A stretch of 64,000 bases of DNA from Himantopus leucocephalus (GCA_003993805.1 RSEF01000004.1:7335649-7399648), one strand, 5' to 3'. Positions 26,939 through 41,200 are shown, numbered from the stretch's first letter. The notes: generated by a model not told the origin, from the letters alone. Numbers and translations are program-made.

Positions 26939-29046
26939 CTGCAAGTATATTGAACACATGGTAAATTCAGAGCTCTCACTGAAGTCAGCAGTTTTACAGT
27001 TGCTTTCAAAGGATCAGCCTCCTTCCTCTCCAAACGTTTTTGCAAAACATAAATTACAATTCCACTAGAATATTCCCTATAAATGCTTTCATTTTCATAC
27101 AAGCCAATAAATGTTTCTGACCCAGACATGTTATGACTCCAGTCTCCAAGGTTTGCACTTTACTTTTCAACTAGCATAAACCTTTACAGTTTTCTGAATA
27201 CAGTTTACAGTTTACAAAAGAGTTAACCTCGTGAAGTTAATTCATTTGCAAATTCAAGTACACTACGTTCAGTAACTTTTTTACTGCATGTCATGTACTT
27301 CCTATATAGTAAAAGTAAGATTCAAAATGTACTTTTCTACTTTTTTCATTGTTGGCATATATAGAATAATCCCCTTCTCACAGACTGCCCATGTAGAATT
27401 CACAGAATAAGAAAGATGGAAACCTGGACTCTTCCTCTATTGCTTTTCTTTAAAAAATAATTTAAAGTAAGATAATAAATTTTACTTATCTCTCTCAAGA
27501 AGAGCTCTTCTTCATTAAATTAAACTATGTAACTGCTATTTGGCACAGTTTTTCGTAACCTAAATAATGACCCGACTCATTTCACCGCTACCACCCTAGG
27601 GCATGATGAACACGCAACACGTTTTTTTACCACAGCAGACAAATCCCAATTTAAACATAGATATAAATTCTTAAGTAGCACTTGTATAGCATACCATTTC
27701 TGAGAGAGGTTCCAAATGATATAAATCACTTACTTTAACAGTATTTTTTCTTCTGCCAATTCTGGTTCCCCTGCCTGCATTCACGTAATTGTAACAGAAT
27801 ACTGTATTCGGACAGCTTAACAATTCCATATTTCAGCTCCTACAACAGGTAACGCTTATTATGGATAGAATGGCTTTGGCATCTGCATTTAACACACCTT
27901 TGAGCATAAAACTTTATTATTCTATATGGAGATACTTGGCGTTTATTAATAAAAGCAATACAATTTATATAACTCATTCTGGACATGTTTCAGTCTAGCT
28001 TTAAGAAAATTTTACCTATTTCAATCTTGTAAACTCTGCTTTATCTCACAACGTCACCCAAAAGAATTGAGAGAGTAGTAAGAAATGGAGTAAGGAGCTC
28101 ATAAGAACAAATTGGATTTCTAATTTAAAACTAGAATCAAAACCATTATGCAGGGCTGTATTATTTTATTCTTTTGGAGAAGGGCAAAACCCTTCAGCTT
28201 CTAAGTTATGTATAGTTTTCTACTTCCCCTCCCTACTGACAAATAGATTAGTTGAGGCAATTTCTCTCCATTAAAGGTTTTGCAGTTGACAGCGTAATGT
28301 AGCCACTGTTCAAATCACCCTTTAGGGGAGCACTTTTTAATTCAAGGTAACAGAAGGATTTGCATTTGTCACTTCAGTTGAACATAGCTCTTCTTCCTCC
28401 CTTTCTATGTCCCATGTAACACTCTCCATCTGATTCCAGCTCAGTCAAGAAAACAAAACATCGTTACAGTTTTTTTCTGTTAGTAAACTAAAGTACAAAT
28501 CTGTGCAAAATTTTTACAAGAGCTTTGTAGGTAGAAATAAAAACTAAACACAGTAAACTTATTTTGAAATCCGATTAAGGAAGCGTCAAATTATATCAGC
28601 TGTAATGACAGACTAGGGGGCATGAAGTGTGTACAGCATGAAACAGAGATGGACAGGAGACTAACCAATACGACGATAAGAAAGTTGTTTTTTCTTAAGA
28701 GCTGCCCAACTGCAGATTGGCATTTGTAAAAGCCAGACCCATAATATATTATATAATACACAGTGAGCTTGAAACGAATTACCCTTAGAATGTTATTAAA
28801 AAAAAAAGTTTTAAAATAAAACCATAAAGAAGACAGAATTAATGTCATTAATATAGAGAGATACCCTAAAAATACATATACTCTTCATGTAAGTATTAAC
28901 ACCAGAACTGATATTCTCCCTCACGGCACATTGGATGACCTAACCAGCAAATGACCCAGTTGTTTGCCTCTGAAAAAATACTCTTATTGAAGAATTGACT
29001 ATGAAATCATGACTTAGCCCCTAAAGATTAGATGCCAAAACCTTAC

Positions 29047-29142
29047 TTCTTTGAATTTGCTTTCTCTCAATTCTGACTCAGAGTAGTCATTTCCTTTCTG
29101 TTTGCTATCAGCCAGAGAAAGCCAAATTTTAGCTAGCAGCAG
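29047..29142 (-). CDS. candidate 96-nt coding exon
   Basis: Exactly 32 codons on the minus strand, phase 0 at both ends. They lie between a strong acceptor (ggtcagctacctctctccag) and a GTAAGG donor (29046-29041). The peptide starts LLLAKIWLSLADSKQKGNDY and then becomes charged (SESELRESKFKE), a pattern common in helices and linkers of large proteins. About 28% of codons begin with G. The phases match the exit phase of the 62774-62963 candidate, so the two could be consecutive exons about 33.6 kb apart. The surrounding minus-strand frame is open from about 29307 to 29014, so a chance ORF cannot be excluded. No family is recognised. Confidence 0.35.
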
Positions 29143-32100
29143 CTGGAGAGAGGTAGCTGACCTTGTACTTCTTGCTGGGAGCAAATAGTGGATTGACCAT
29201 GCTGAAAAATATTGTGGTTTTTCTTTAAGATACACTTTGCAAGATTTCTTTAAAAACAAACAAACAAAAATAAAACATATGATACTCTCATTAAAACTGT
29301 ATGCCACAAAGTAGAAACAAAATGATGATTTTTATCAGTAATATATTCCATTATTAGTTGTTAGATACATGGAAATGAGCCTTTTCCTATGGAAATCTAG
29401 TGTTAAGAGAGACTTCAAAAAGGAGTATCATCCTAGGCCAGTGAAGTACATATAATGATTGCACAGTAAATCTACATATAGAAAATTGTACCTGCTATAT
29501 GATAGCTGGTTTAGCAATCAGGTGTTAATCTAGAATTTGAGATACTTCGGATACTTCACAGATTTCCTTTCCCTGCTCAGCAATTAACTTAAGTTCAGAT
29601 GCTGAACATATATAGGTATCTAATTCTCAATGATTTTGATACAAATTTGGCACTAATGATACGGATCTTCACCTTTTTATGACTCACATTCTCTCTGAGT
29701 ACGGATAATATCTTTTTCTTCCTTCCTATGTATGACATAATTATACATAATAATAAGTATGAATTAATGCATTTATGACTATAAATAACCCCATCCTTGG
29801 AAAGAGAGGTCATAGAAGTACCTAGAATCAGCAGTTTCTTACTCTAGACCACAGTATAGCTATGTGGAATACGATTTCTTGACTGCAATTCAGAAGACGT
29901 ACCTCGTCCCAAAAGAACTGACTAAATGTTTTCCAGTTTCTCCATAAAAAGAGATATCCAAAGATGAGATCAGAGATTCTCTCCAGTTTCTTTCAAAAGG
30001 GAGTCCAAGTTAAGAGAATGAATAATGCTTTTGTGTATCAATCTGAAATACTAACGCCAAATACACATTGTCCAAAGCTGGTTGCTATTTCCTTCTCTGC
30101 CAGAACAATCTTACTCCACTTGACATAGGGGTATATATTCAATAACAATGTCAACGTTGAATTCTACCTTTGCATTAGTTTCTTGAGATTCTTGTTAAAA
30201 TAAATAACTGGATAAATTTACCACATAGTACAATAAGCAGGATTATGTCTTTTGTCTCTCATACAAAACTGATTACAGTGTTGATTTGTAAGAAATAATA
30301 AAGAAAACAAGTTTTGCACTCCCTAAAATTACTTGAGTGGGAGTGTAATTATTATATGAGACATCACACATATCCCACACTGCACTGTTGTTTACAAGTG
30401 CTATTGTGAGACTAGTAAGAACAGGTATAAAGGGAATTGTAGAATTCAAAAAAAATGCAAATATATTACAGTAATTTCATTTATATGCCAGAAAGAAAAC
30501 ACAATGTTTAAAACACTTGAAGCTTTTCTGGTATGTACAAGAAACTGGGATGTGAACAAGAAAATATCTTAGAAAAAAGCTGCATACTTAATTATGATGG
30601 GAAAATTTTGTAATTTCATTTAAGGCCAAATGTAAGATATCAAATGGCTTATTGGATGAGTGCTTTCTACACCATATCTCTCTTTTCCTTTCCTAGTCCT
30701 CTTAGTTATTTCATAACTATATCAATAGTTGGCAAAATACATTTCTGAAAAAAAAATAATACTGATATCAGATTTTTAAGCAAAATGAATTTTTGTTTCA
30801 TAAAATATCAAAAGACAAAATTAAATTCTGGTATCATAGCTGAAAGAGAGGCACTCATTTCTCATAAAACATATCAATGAGCATCTACAATAAGCATTTA
30901 ACTACTAACTTATTAAAAAATCAGAAAACAACACCAAGTTGTTGAATCTTAAGTAGAATTAAATTCCGCAGTTTCAATTCATTTTAAAATTGTACAAACA
31001 TTATTATGTGAGTAAAACATAAGCAGCTTGTGAGGAAGGTTCTGGAATAAACACATTATAGTATCTCTTTCCAAAATATTGTAAATTAAACTTGGCCTAG
31101 AAGCAAGAATAATGAAAATGTCACCCAAAAAGTATTAGACAATTTAAAGATTTACTTCCTAGTTAATTAGATTTAGGAACAAACAGTTTCATTACACTAT
31201 TAACTATCATGGATTTTGATGATACAGAAGTTCAAAGAATGTTAGAAACCAAGAGGCATTACAGAAGAGATACTGAGATAGTCTACTAGAAATTCACAGG
31301 ATATCAAAATGTAATTGGTGTTTACTCTATGACAGTCAATTGCTTAGGAACAAATCTCATAACGTTCTATCTTAAAAGCCCTGTTAGGTGCTTGCCTTCA
31401 TTTTTAAAGTGTTTTGGAACCCCAGCTTTTGATAACTATATACCTTCATACTTATATTAGCCCTCATTTTACTACAGCTGGTGAATCAAGTTTTTCTAAA
31501 TTTTTCTCATATATTACACCCCATCTTCTAATCATACTAGTAGCTCTTCTTTGTACCTATTCTACCTTGAAGTAATTTCTTTTAAAAATCTCATGACAAG
31601 AATGGTGAACAGGAGTTCAATTGAGTTAATCCCCAAATCCCAACATATATATGAATAAATAATTTATAGTGTCAGTATTATCCTAATATCCAGGCACATC
31701 ATAACATTTAATGCTCAGTTGGAAAATATTAACTCTATTTTACAACGAAGGCACAGCAAGGTCAAATGGCAGATCAGATAATGTGCATAAGCACTGAAAT
31801 TACTCAGTACATCGCATTACAAATTCTCGGTGCAATGCCTACTCTTTGGAGCGGAGGCCTGAACACCGGCTGAAATGTGTACATTCCCTTTACAGGGCAC
31901 AAGCAACACCTCAGAGTAGGATTAAAAAAAGCACACAGTATGGTATTGTCTAGACCTACCCATTGGATCAGCCCCGAGGACAGGATGAGCCTCAGATCCT
32001 GCCCCTGGGCATCTGTTGTGACTGCAGAATTCTACTGAGAAGCCTCTTTAAAGACAAAGTCCAGCTTTGGAGAAATGAGCTAGTAGGACAAAGATTCAAG

Positions 32101-35100
32101 AAAAAATAAGGGAAATTGCGGGTAGTAGCAGTGTAGTTATGAGGGTTAGAGACAGTTTTAGAGACTCAAAGGCCTGATTCTGAGCTCTGCCTTACTGAAA
32201 AAGGTCCAAATCTTTACCACCCGCCTCGCAAGAGAGGCCAGTCTCTTACTCACACTGACATGGGGCAAATGTAAGACACATTTAGACAAAAAAATAACAG
32301 CAGGGGAATTTAATCTCTGCAGCCTATGAACCCTGTATTTCCTTGTTTGCTACCAAGACCTGGATCTCTGAAATCCCAAGGTACAGTCTAAACACTGTAT
32401 TCTCATTCTCTTCTGTTGGGGATTTCAAGTACAAACTATGTAGAACTTGGTGTGAGTCTTGAGCCAGGAAGACTGGGTTGGATTCTTACCTATAAATTGG
32501 ACAGCATCAGAAAAAAAGTAAGAAATGTATAGGATTTTCAACTGCTTCGAGTCAATGTAGTTCACTTTAGTCAATGAAACTTTAAATGTTTAACACCAGT
32601 AGAGGAAGTAGCCTTTTTTTCTTAATAATATAAATGTAAAATGAAAGTTACAGGCACCCTGGTCTTCTGAAATAAGACTTTCATCCTCAAGTAGAGTAAG
32701 ACAGGAGAGTTCCAGTAAGCTATTAGTGATCACATCTTTCATAAAAAGGCAATTCGAGCAGGAAACAATCCATTGTCCTTTACAGAAAAATAGCAGCATG
32801 TGTTGCCACTGAAAATATTCCAGTCAAAGATCAGCTAGATCCTCAATGTTAAGAGACATCCCTGTTCTTATGGGATAACTGTGATCTTTCAGTATGGAAC
32901 ACTCATTCAGCTTTGATCCTGAACCTCTATCAGTTTAATTTATCCCGTTGTGAAAATAAAATTGTTATATCAATAGCAATAAGCCACAAGTCTTGTTAAT
33001 GACGACAGCCAAAAAGACATCAAGCCATAAATACTCAAAACACCAAAACCTTTTAGGAACAATAGAGAAAACAAAAAAAACCCAGAAGCCCAGGGTTTTC
33101 CCAGAATTGACTGAGACTCTCAGCACAATAGACAGGAGTGCAATGTACTAGACGGTTGATGTTATTGCTCTTGAGCTGATAGTTTTAAGATAACATTTTA
33201 TTTTTTTCCAACACACTGCAGTGGGTACTTTTTCCCCATTTGTCTCATTAACTTTTCAAGGTTTTCTTTGACTTTTACGCAGGTAGAATGAAGTCCTTGT
33301 GTGGAGTTCAGGTACGAGCTGATAAAGGAGTCTCAATGAAAAAAAATAGCGTCCTTTAAAGATCCTGCCTGTCACACAGCGGTATGCATGGAGAATTGCA
33401 CAAGATGTTAAAGAGCTGTTTTCAGCAAGCTGTCCTACGGACTGCAGCCATTACTTGCAGATTTCACAGACTGTACTTGCAACACATGGATCTGACCACA
33501 CAACACAAAAAACTAAAATCTGTGCTACCTTATTTTAGGCAAATTCAGTCAAGTGAAATATTACCACTAAACACTAACAGATAACTCCATGAGTCAATTA
33601 CAAAAGAAGCCCTTCAAATGAAATTTAGTTTATGATTTCTGGGAAACAAATACGATCATTTCCAACTGGTAAACTTCACTATTGTTATATCCTTTTTCTA
33701 ATTGCTTTTGCTTTGTTTCAAATTGTTTTGATTTTTCAATTTCAATTAGTATCCTCAGCAAGGTGTGAACTCAGACAGCCTTGTTACTCTGTTTCTCTGC
33801 TCCAACAAGAACATTTCTACATTTTTACTTTGAGAATGCTACTCAGATAAATTAATGGATTGCTTAACTGAAAGACTACTGATGAAAGTGATATGCTTTT
33901 CCCCAAGCAGAAACTACACATATTGACTCTATGAAGTGGTGTAAGTCCATTGAAATTGAAGGAGTATTTATACCAACCGAGAACCTGTATTCCTGTAAAG
34001 CAAAGCTAAATTTTGCCTTTGGGCTTTATCTTCATTGATAACTCAAAGTTTATATGTAAAATCTGTAATATAAGAGAAACATTCCCCAGGATTTTTTCCT
34101 TGAAAGGACCTCTGTGTTCCAAATAGTAGTTCCTTCTGCTCAAAGAGTCTTCTCCTTACGCACATTCAGCTTAAACCAACAAACCACACAGCACAATCAA
34201 TCTCAGAAAATAAATTTAGCATATCTGTGCATTAATGGTAGGGATCAATAGAAGGAATATATTATAAATCCAAGAAGAAAAATAGAAACAAAGCTTAAAT
34301 ACCAGTAAAATCCATAACACATTTCATTTACAAGCCATTTATCAGAAACAGTGGATGTTATAACCCACGTGTGAAATTCTATATGGGAAATTTCACAACA
34401 CTGTGTACACAACTTCAGGAAAGTAAAGAAGAAAATAATAAATTAAACCTAAGCTTCAACTAGAATTTAAAAAGGCTTCATAGTAACTTCCTAAATTATT
34501 ATCCAGCACAGGCAGTAATAGCCCTCCTTTTAACAAAAGAAAAACAGTTTTTAATATGGTCTGGAAGCATCAGCTAAAGAAAATAACTCTGTCAACATCA
34601 TTCTTAACCACAGTTTGGAATCAGACTACGGCAAAAGAACCCCATTTCTAAAATCACGAACACCTATTTGCCTCTTCTTCAAATATAGATGCAGCTCAGT
34701 CTTTTTTGAACTGAAAGGGCTGCAGCACTAGAAGGTACAGCCAACAGCCAAAACAAAGTAGTAGGTCATAAATGATAATGGAATCCTTTTCCAATAGATA
34801 TTCTTCATAGCACCCCTTAGAAGTAAAGTAATCACAGCATATGTCTTGTGGTATAGAGATGCACATGCAGTAAATGACCTTTGTTTTAAAGTCTATTTGT
34901 TAGCTAGGCATGCAGAATATTTTAGGTGTCAAGAAAGAGAGGAGAAATACCAATAAATATTTTGTTCTGTAGCCATTCTTTAAGCTCTTAGTTATGAAAT
35001 TAATTATCACTGTTTAATCTGAGAAGCTTTACAGCTCCATATTTGTAAGCAAGTTAAACGAATTTGGAGATGCAGAAAGATTATTAACAACGATTAAATT

Positions 35101-38100
35101 CTCCTATTTAAAAGCATGGAATCTGCAAGAGCAGATTTTCAACCTGTATATGCAATGAACAGTCTTTAGTGGCACCAGGTAATTCAGGCTTTGATCAAAA
35201 GACTCAAAGCCCTGTGCTGACAAGAACAATTTTCAGATGTAGTAGTGATGACTGGAGACCACAGATGATGGTTTTAAGATGTGTTAAACCACAATCTAGC
35301 ACAAGCCTTACAGCCATCCAGCAGCAACCATGTTCTACTAGCCTTCCAGTTTTACCACATCAAATCCATTCAGCCCCCAAATGAACAAGTATTCCTTCAA
35401 CCTTACTTTATAAACACAGAAAAGTTCAGTACACTGTACTTTCATGTTCTATCCTAAAACAACATTCTTTGATACACTAATTTGTATTCTAATACCTACT
35501 GTCAGACAGTGTTGATCTCAGATATTGAGTAGTGACTGCTGAAACACGCCTTCAAGAGTGACACCTCAAATAAGTAACCAATCTATTCTTTCATGTCCAG
35601 ACATTTTATCTCGTAAACAAGAGAGAGATACTTTCACCAAAATAATCTGCAATTCACATGCAGAACACGAGAACAAATGTGTACTGATAGATTTTGCTGA
35701 GGCCAAGGCAAGAGAGAATGAGTTCCTCCAGTCAAACTGTACTTCTTGATTTATCTAGAAACCTTTGGCCTGGAACTTGAGAAGGAGATGGAACAATTAT
35801 GCTTCTGATAACATTCTTCCTGTGACCTATGTCTTCTGCTAAGTAATTACAGTGGCCTTGACAAATATGAGTTAAGCAGTGTTGCCATGCCAACCTATGT
35901 CCTTCTCTTTTCAAATATTCTACTGATATCAGAGACATTGAGCTTCCCACCAGTCAGACTACCGTAGGGTTTCTTTTGACCTCAAAATTATGTTAAATGC
36001 TATGGATTTCACTCCATATGATCAAGTAAAAGTATTACTAATAAATGTATTTCCAATTCTCATACAATTTTTCCTGAGGCAGAATAGCCTCAGAAAGTAG
36101 AAGTAGAAAATTATGCGATCAACATTGCTGAAATTCAGTAATAAAACAACCATTCATATTTACTGATATTCCAATAGGAAAAAAATCATTCATTTTTCTG
36201 GTCAAAACATATCAATACTAAATAAGTGGTATACTAGGAGTTTGTATTCAGGTGATCTTTATCTAGATGAAAAATGAGCAAAAAATGAAAAACGTGTGTG
36301 AAGCTTACAATAGTTGCTTTAAATTTCTGGATTAAATCTTGCCAGTATAGCCTTGTAGCCCAATGAATATGGTATTGCCATTCCTTTTGACATGCCACTG
36401 GGTCTGTGTTAAGCTAGTAGCTCAGGCCTTGGGACTTGTCAGGCTTTTTCCAGACTTGTCTGGGCCTGCATCGAGACTTGTTTTAGCATATTTGTCTGTG
36501 GAAAAACAACTGAAAAATGTGGCTTTTACCTACTTTGTTTTAGCTTTTGATTAACTTTGTATTATTGCATGGTTTTGTGCTTATTGTCACATATATATAT
36601 TTCTGAAACAAATATCTAGTAATAACGAACAGTTACTTTGTGCAGACTAAACCACCTACGACCCTAGAACAAAAGGCCACAAACAGGCGAACAGGCACAG
36701 AATGACAGCGGTAGCCTTGAAAGTAGAGTCACAGGATGGTTCCAGAGACTTCAGAGCTGTAAGCGACTCAATTGACTCAATGGTCAATTAATGATCATCA
36801 AAAAAATGCAACTGGACAAAACCAGTTTTAGAAATAAGAAAGAGGAGAAAAGCAAGTGTCCAATATATGTAAAACAAACCATATGTAGTAAATTTGGATG
36901 TGACGTGGAATTCCATACCAGTGCAGAAATAACAACAAATAGAGCATATTCATAAGTATAGTAAAATGGCCCCGTGCAGAACCTACAGTAACAAGGAAGC
37001 ATAGTTCCCCCAGCAAAGGTCACAAGATGTTAATGATTTTGTATACCCTCTGCCCACTCCATAAGTGAAGCCACTGACCTTAGGACCTAGAGGTGAAGTG
37101 GTAGGTATTGGAATGTTAGTGTGTATTCATTTTAACTGTATATAATTTTAACAATTAGTATCATCATAACTCAACCAATTATATTTTTAGAGTGTTAAGA
37201 CTTCGATTAGGCTAATAATTAAATTTTGGCTTTGCATATAAAGCGTGTTTCCTTTTTCCTATTACAAGATTCTGCATGTGAAACTGATTGAGGATTCATG
37301 CAACATATTCCATAACTTGGATGCAACAAATAGATAACACCTGCAAAGCTATTGATTATTCAAAAACCCTCTTGGTTAGGCAGAAACTTCAAACAAATGT
37401 TTTAAACAGTATGTAGGATAATGCAGGCCTAATCCTCATTTCTAGTCCTTTTCTGTTTTGTTTTTTTTTTTTATAAAATCTTAACACTGTAGAATTAGTT
37501 ACTGTCGAATTACAGTAGAATAACCTGCATGAGCTGTTGTTTTGGAAAAAACATTACTTCCTGCAGCTGCAATAGCACTGCTCTAACCAGCATTACCATT
37601 AATAAAAAGATACACAAGAATTTTGAAAAGAGTGTTTCTACAGACTAAAAAGAGATCATTCTGGATTAGGTATTCACCTATACATGTAAATAAACCAGCC
37701 TGATTTTCAGGCAGGCTTTAAGGGAAATTAGATTAACATAATGCAAAAATAATTCATTTTTTCACACAAAGATGCAATTATCATACAATCAGTATTCAAG
37801 AATCAAAATAAATCAGCATCTTTGTATTTATATTTAAACAAAGAAATCCATCTGCTAATGATAGAAGATTCAAATTCAATTAATTTATTATAGAACAAAA
37901 GATATCATTCTGACGATTTGAAAATCAGGTACAAGGAAAGCAACAGGACTAATAATTACTCTAACGCATGCTTTGATTGCTTTAGACAGAAATTACATTG
38001 TATAAGTAAACAAAACTAAATGACAGGTTGTTCTACACACTGTGGACCCATGGGAAGCCTCCTTTCATATAGGTTCATGTCTTGAGAAAACATTTTTTTC

Positions 38101-38433
38101 ATCTCTAATAAGTCCTAAATAAAGCTTTTCTGCATTGTTGTAGCATAGCAGTACAGGAGTTGGAGCACTGTTGGCTCATAGCAGCCCTCTCCCAGGTAGA
38201 TTCTCTGGTGCTATACAAACCTAGCTGATAGTACAGACTTTCTGTAACAAGCATGACTAATGGGATCTTTCTTCTCTACCTAACTGCTGATTTTCACTAA
38301 ACCTATAGGAATCTAATGTATCTAAGACTGTAGACGCTCTTGTGATATTCATCCGAGGACTAAAATTTGAGGGGTGGTTGCAGGAATACACACATGTACA
38401 AATAAAATGATCAATCAAACATAATCTCCTTAG

Positions 38434-38706
38434 AATAATGAGGCTAAAACATGTAAACAGTTACAGGTTTTGGCTGCTTTGGTTACATTTGGTAAAAGCG
38501 AGGATGAGTGGAAAGCATTTGGTAAAATTTTCATTCATTTCAAAGAGAAAAAACTGGACAAAGGCTATAGAGACTCTAATGAAATCTCTGTAAATGAGAT
38601 AGAACAAATGAGCTACAATATAACCAAGTCAATATGCAAACAGAACTCAGTGTTATGTTCAGGAAAGAAACCTGTTTGGTTCCTAAAGAACTTTGATAGT
38701 AGATGA
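38434..38706 (+). CDS. unexplained open frame on the plus strand, possible terminal exon or decayed coding fragment
   Basis: A frame opens right after a possible acceptor (cataatctccttag) and runs 90 codons to a TGA at 38704-38706. There is no ATG near its left end, so it is not a self-contained gene. The peptide is lysine-rich and hydrophilic, includes WKAFGKIFIHFKEKKLDKGY near residues 25-44, and has few of the low-complexity runs seen in chance ORFs here. About 27% of codons start with G. I see no polyadenylation signal close behind the stop and no recognised domain. It is on the opposite strand from the other exon candidates, so it would belong to another transcript, an old retrocopy, or chance. 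Confidence 0.2.
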   Translation, partial: NNEAKTCKQLQVLAALVTFGKSEDEWKAFGKIFIHFKEKKLDKGYRDSNEISVNEIEQMSYNITKSICKQNSVLCSGKKPVWFLKNFDSR

Positions 38707-39896
38707 GTTTCCCGATATGGAGCTGAAGGATCTAGATCATATTCATCCTGTAAAAAAATGCGATTTTCATAATGCAAATAATTGTATTAATCACATTTCT
38801 TAGCTGTTGGGAACGATAAGTGTCTACTTCATAGAAATTTATTCAATTTAGAACAAACAGCCTGGGTACAGCCCAGCAGAGCAATTTACATGGGCCATCG
38901 TCTTTTTTCCCCTGACAGTCCTTCAGACAAGGTCGTGTATGCGCTGTCATGGGATGGGGACTCCCGAGATTGTTCACATTTAGGCACTGTCTTATCAGAT
39001 GATGGAGAAACCATTCCCCCCGCTCTGCCCACAAGGCTTCTGGTGACTCTATAATAGGTAATGCCTTGCTGTGACCAGAAGCTTTGGTAGTTGTATTATC
39101 AGTAGCATTTTGTGTTCAGAACAAATAGACAACCTATGTACACACAAAAAACTCTACTCTTTTTAACTGCTTTTCAAGAAAGTATAAATCTATCTCTCCC
39201 CTACAGCAGGGATGCAGTTTCATTGGTGTTTTATACTGAAATAACTGCAGGATATACTCATATTAACGTCTACACCAATGCAACTAACTTTAGTATAAGG
39301 AAGCATTGAGAAGCACTGCTTTGTTCTCATTCTGTAGCAATATTACAAAAAGAAAGATTTTAAAGGAAAGGAACTGGGGAGGAAGAGGGAATCTGAAGAT
39401 TTAATAGAACAGTTTCATCATGAAAAAAATGGCATATAAATTGATACAGTAATGCTGAAACCAGTCTGAAGAAGTAATCACAGCTGAATCTCCAGTGGTC
39501 TGTTTTTAAAGTGGTAATAATATTCTCTGGGGATGAATAGACTAGACAAACATATCCAGAGTGAATGTCAGAATGTTTAACCATATATTCTCACCAATAA
39601 GCTTGTGTTTGTTAATGTAGAAAACATTCAAATATATTCCCATACAGTATAGCCGATATGACTGCAGTGAGAAGCACATATTCCTCAGTATCTCCCAGTA
39701 TTATTCCATTTCAATAAAAGGCTACATCTAGATATGTTCCATAAAACTGGAGTTCTCAGAGAAATAAGCACATTAAACTAAGAAAGTTCATTTTAGGACA
39801 AAGATATTCTACATATTTACCTAAAGGCCCTAGGAGGGTTTGAGAAGCTCAGTTCATGCCTGATGTATTTTCATGAGTTTGATTCAAAGTGTTCAT

Positions 39897-39942
39897 GTTT
39901 CCATAATGTAAAATACTTCCAGTTTCCATAATGTGAAATACC
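39897..39942. repeat. 25-bp tandem duplication, about 1.8 copies
   Basis: GTTTCCATAATGTAAAATAC with TTCCA at 39897-39921 is followed at once by GTTTCCATAATGTGAAATAC at 39922 onward. There is one substitution in the shared part. Confidence 0.85.
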
Positions 39943-41032
39943 AGCTAAATTCAATGAGAAAGTCTATCATCATTTCTGCTTTGCTAGGTAATACCAAAGA
40001 AGTGGTCTACAGGACAAAATCCTCCACAACTTCATCATGTGACTGGGGTAAGTAAAAGAAAAGGTAAGCTTCAGGCTTCAATGAAAAGAATGAATGGCTT
40101 TCCTGAGGCAAACAAAAAACCAATTTAATGAAAGATGAAAATTGATGAATATAGTTTCTAAAAAAAACCCCGAACACTGCTTTTTGTGGAGATTACAAAA
40201 AATGTCAATTAAAGGCAAAAATACAAACCAAAGTAGTTACTTCAGTATCACCATGCACTGTCCTGAGAAGTACCTCTCGACTGAAACCAATCACTGCCTT
40301 AGGAAATAATGCATCGAAATGTTGACCTTGCCCAATGATCAAGAGAGGCATTTTTGCACATATTTTCTTACTCTGTGGTTGGTAAGTTTTATGTTTAATA
40401 CATAAATAACCAATAGATTCTTATGGTTACCATTGCATATTTCATGACAGTTCTGAAAATGTTTGATTTTAGGTTAATATCAGGTAAAATAAAATGAATA
40501 GTTTTATAAATCTGGAAACTCTACAAATACAATTTCACGTACCTGAATTCTTCAGAACACTTAAGAGTATTTTGGAATAAGATGTAAGGGAAGAATTCAG
40601 CCAGACTATTAGTTCCTTTCCTCTGTGAAGCCTGGAAACCTTGCTTCTTCAACTGCCACTCTGCTTTTGGAGTTATCAGTGGGAGAAAGCTCTCATCTTG
40701 GGTATATGAGTGCTAAAGCTTTCCAGTCAAAATCAAAGCCTGAAGTTCATACAGGAAACTAATTGGCAGAAAACATTCATTACAATGCAAGGGGGTGACA
40801 ATTATATTCAGACAAAAGCTATTGCTAAACACATACTAGATTTCAGTACATATTTTAATTTACAAAGCTTTATGGAATAAGAAATTGACACTATTGATTT
40901 CAATCTGCCATTTCAAACAATAATTAGATTGCAACATTAAGCACCTAAAATTTTCCCCAAAAATATGTTAGAAAGTATTAATTGCCCATTTGCTTGTAGG
41001 TTCTGCCATTTTCATCTACTAGACTCTCAGAG

Positions 41033-41052
41033 AAAAAAAAAAAAAAAAAAAA
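41033..41052. repeat. 20-bp poly-A tract
   Basis: A pure A run followed by CCAAAACCAAA, about 65 bp left of the minus-strand CR1 3' end. CR1 elements lack poly-A tails, so the two are probably unrelated. Confidence 0.9.
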
Positions 41053-41117
41053 CCAAAACCAAACTGTTTTGAAAATGTTTAGCCAGTTTCAGTAATATGC
41101 TATGAACACAGGAAGAG

Positions 41118-41200
41118 ATCACAGAATGACCTGTAAAGATCATCTAGTCCAACCCCCCTGCTGTGGATGCAGAGCTGCACACTGGCACCTGCACGTGAAG
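41118..41200 (-). mobile_element. CR1 LINE 3'-end fragment
   Basis: The plus strand reads ATCACAGAATGACC, then AAAGATCATCTAGTCCAACC followed by CCCCTGC. This is the reverse complement of the conserved CR1 3' untranslated end, so the element lies on the minus strand with its 3' end at the left. The match fades after about 41165, and the right boundary is approximate; similarity may continue to about 41290. Confidence 0.85.

Larger units (their letters stand above)
1986..29046. other. AT-rich non-coding DNA, probably intron
   Basis: Apart from the repeats listed separately, I see only short open frames lacking coding composition or usable splice sites. The longest is 120 codons on the minus strand (18216-18578). 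No RNA gene, CpG island or promoter-like cluster was seen. A GC-richer purine-biased patch at about 23745-23890 stands out but was not assigned. Confidence 0.6.

Noticed and set aside
35558..35749. Plus-strand frame with a good acceptor (ctttcatgtccag) and coding-like codons ending in TGA
   Set aside because: It is short, has no polyadenylation signal close behind it, has no partner exon on this strand and belongs to no recognised family. A chance hit is more likely.
36735..36780. AGTCACAGGATGGTTCCAGA, considered as a CR1 3' end
   Set aside because: Only a short partial resemblance. The diagnostic CATCTAGTCCAACC part is missing.
39029..39090. Inverted GCTTCTGGT / ACCAGAAGC pair, considered as a small DNA-transposon terminal repeat
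   Set aside because: Only 9 bp, with no target-site duplication or internal element.
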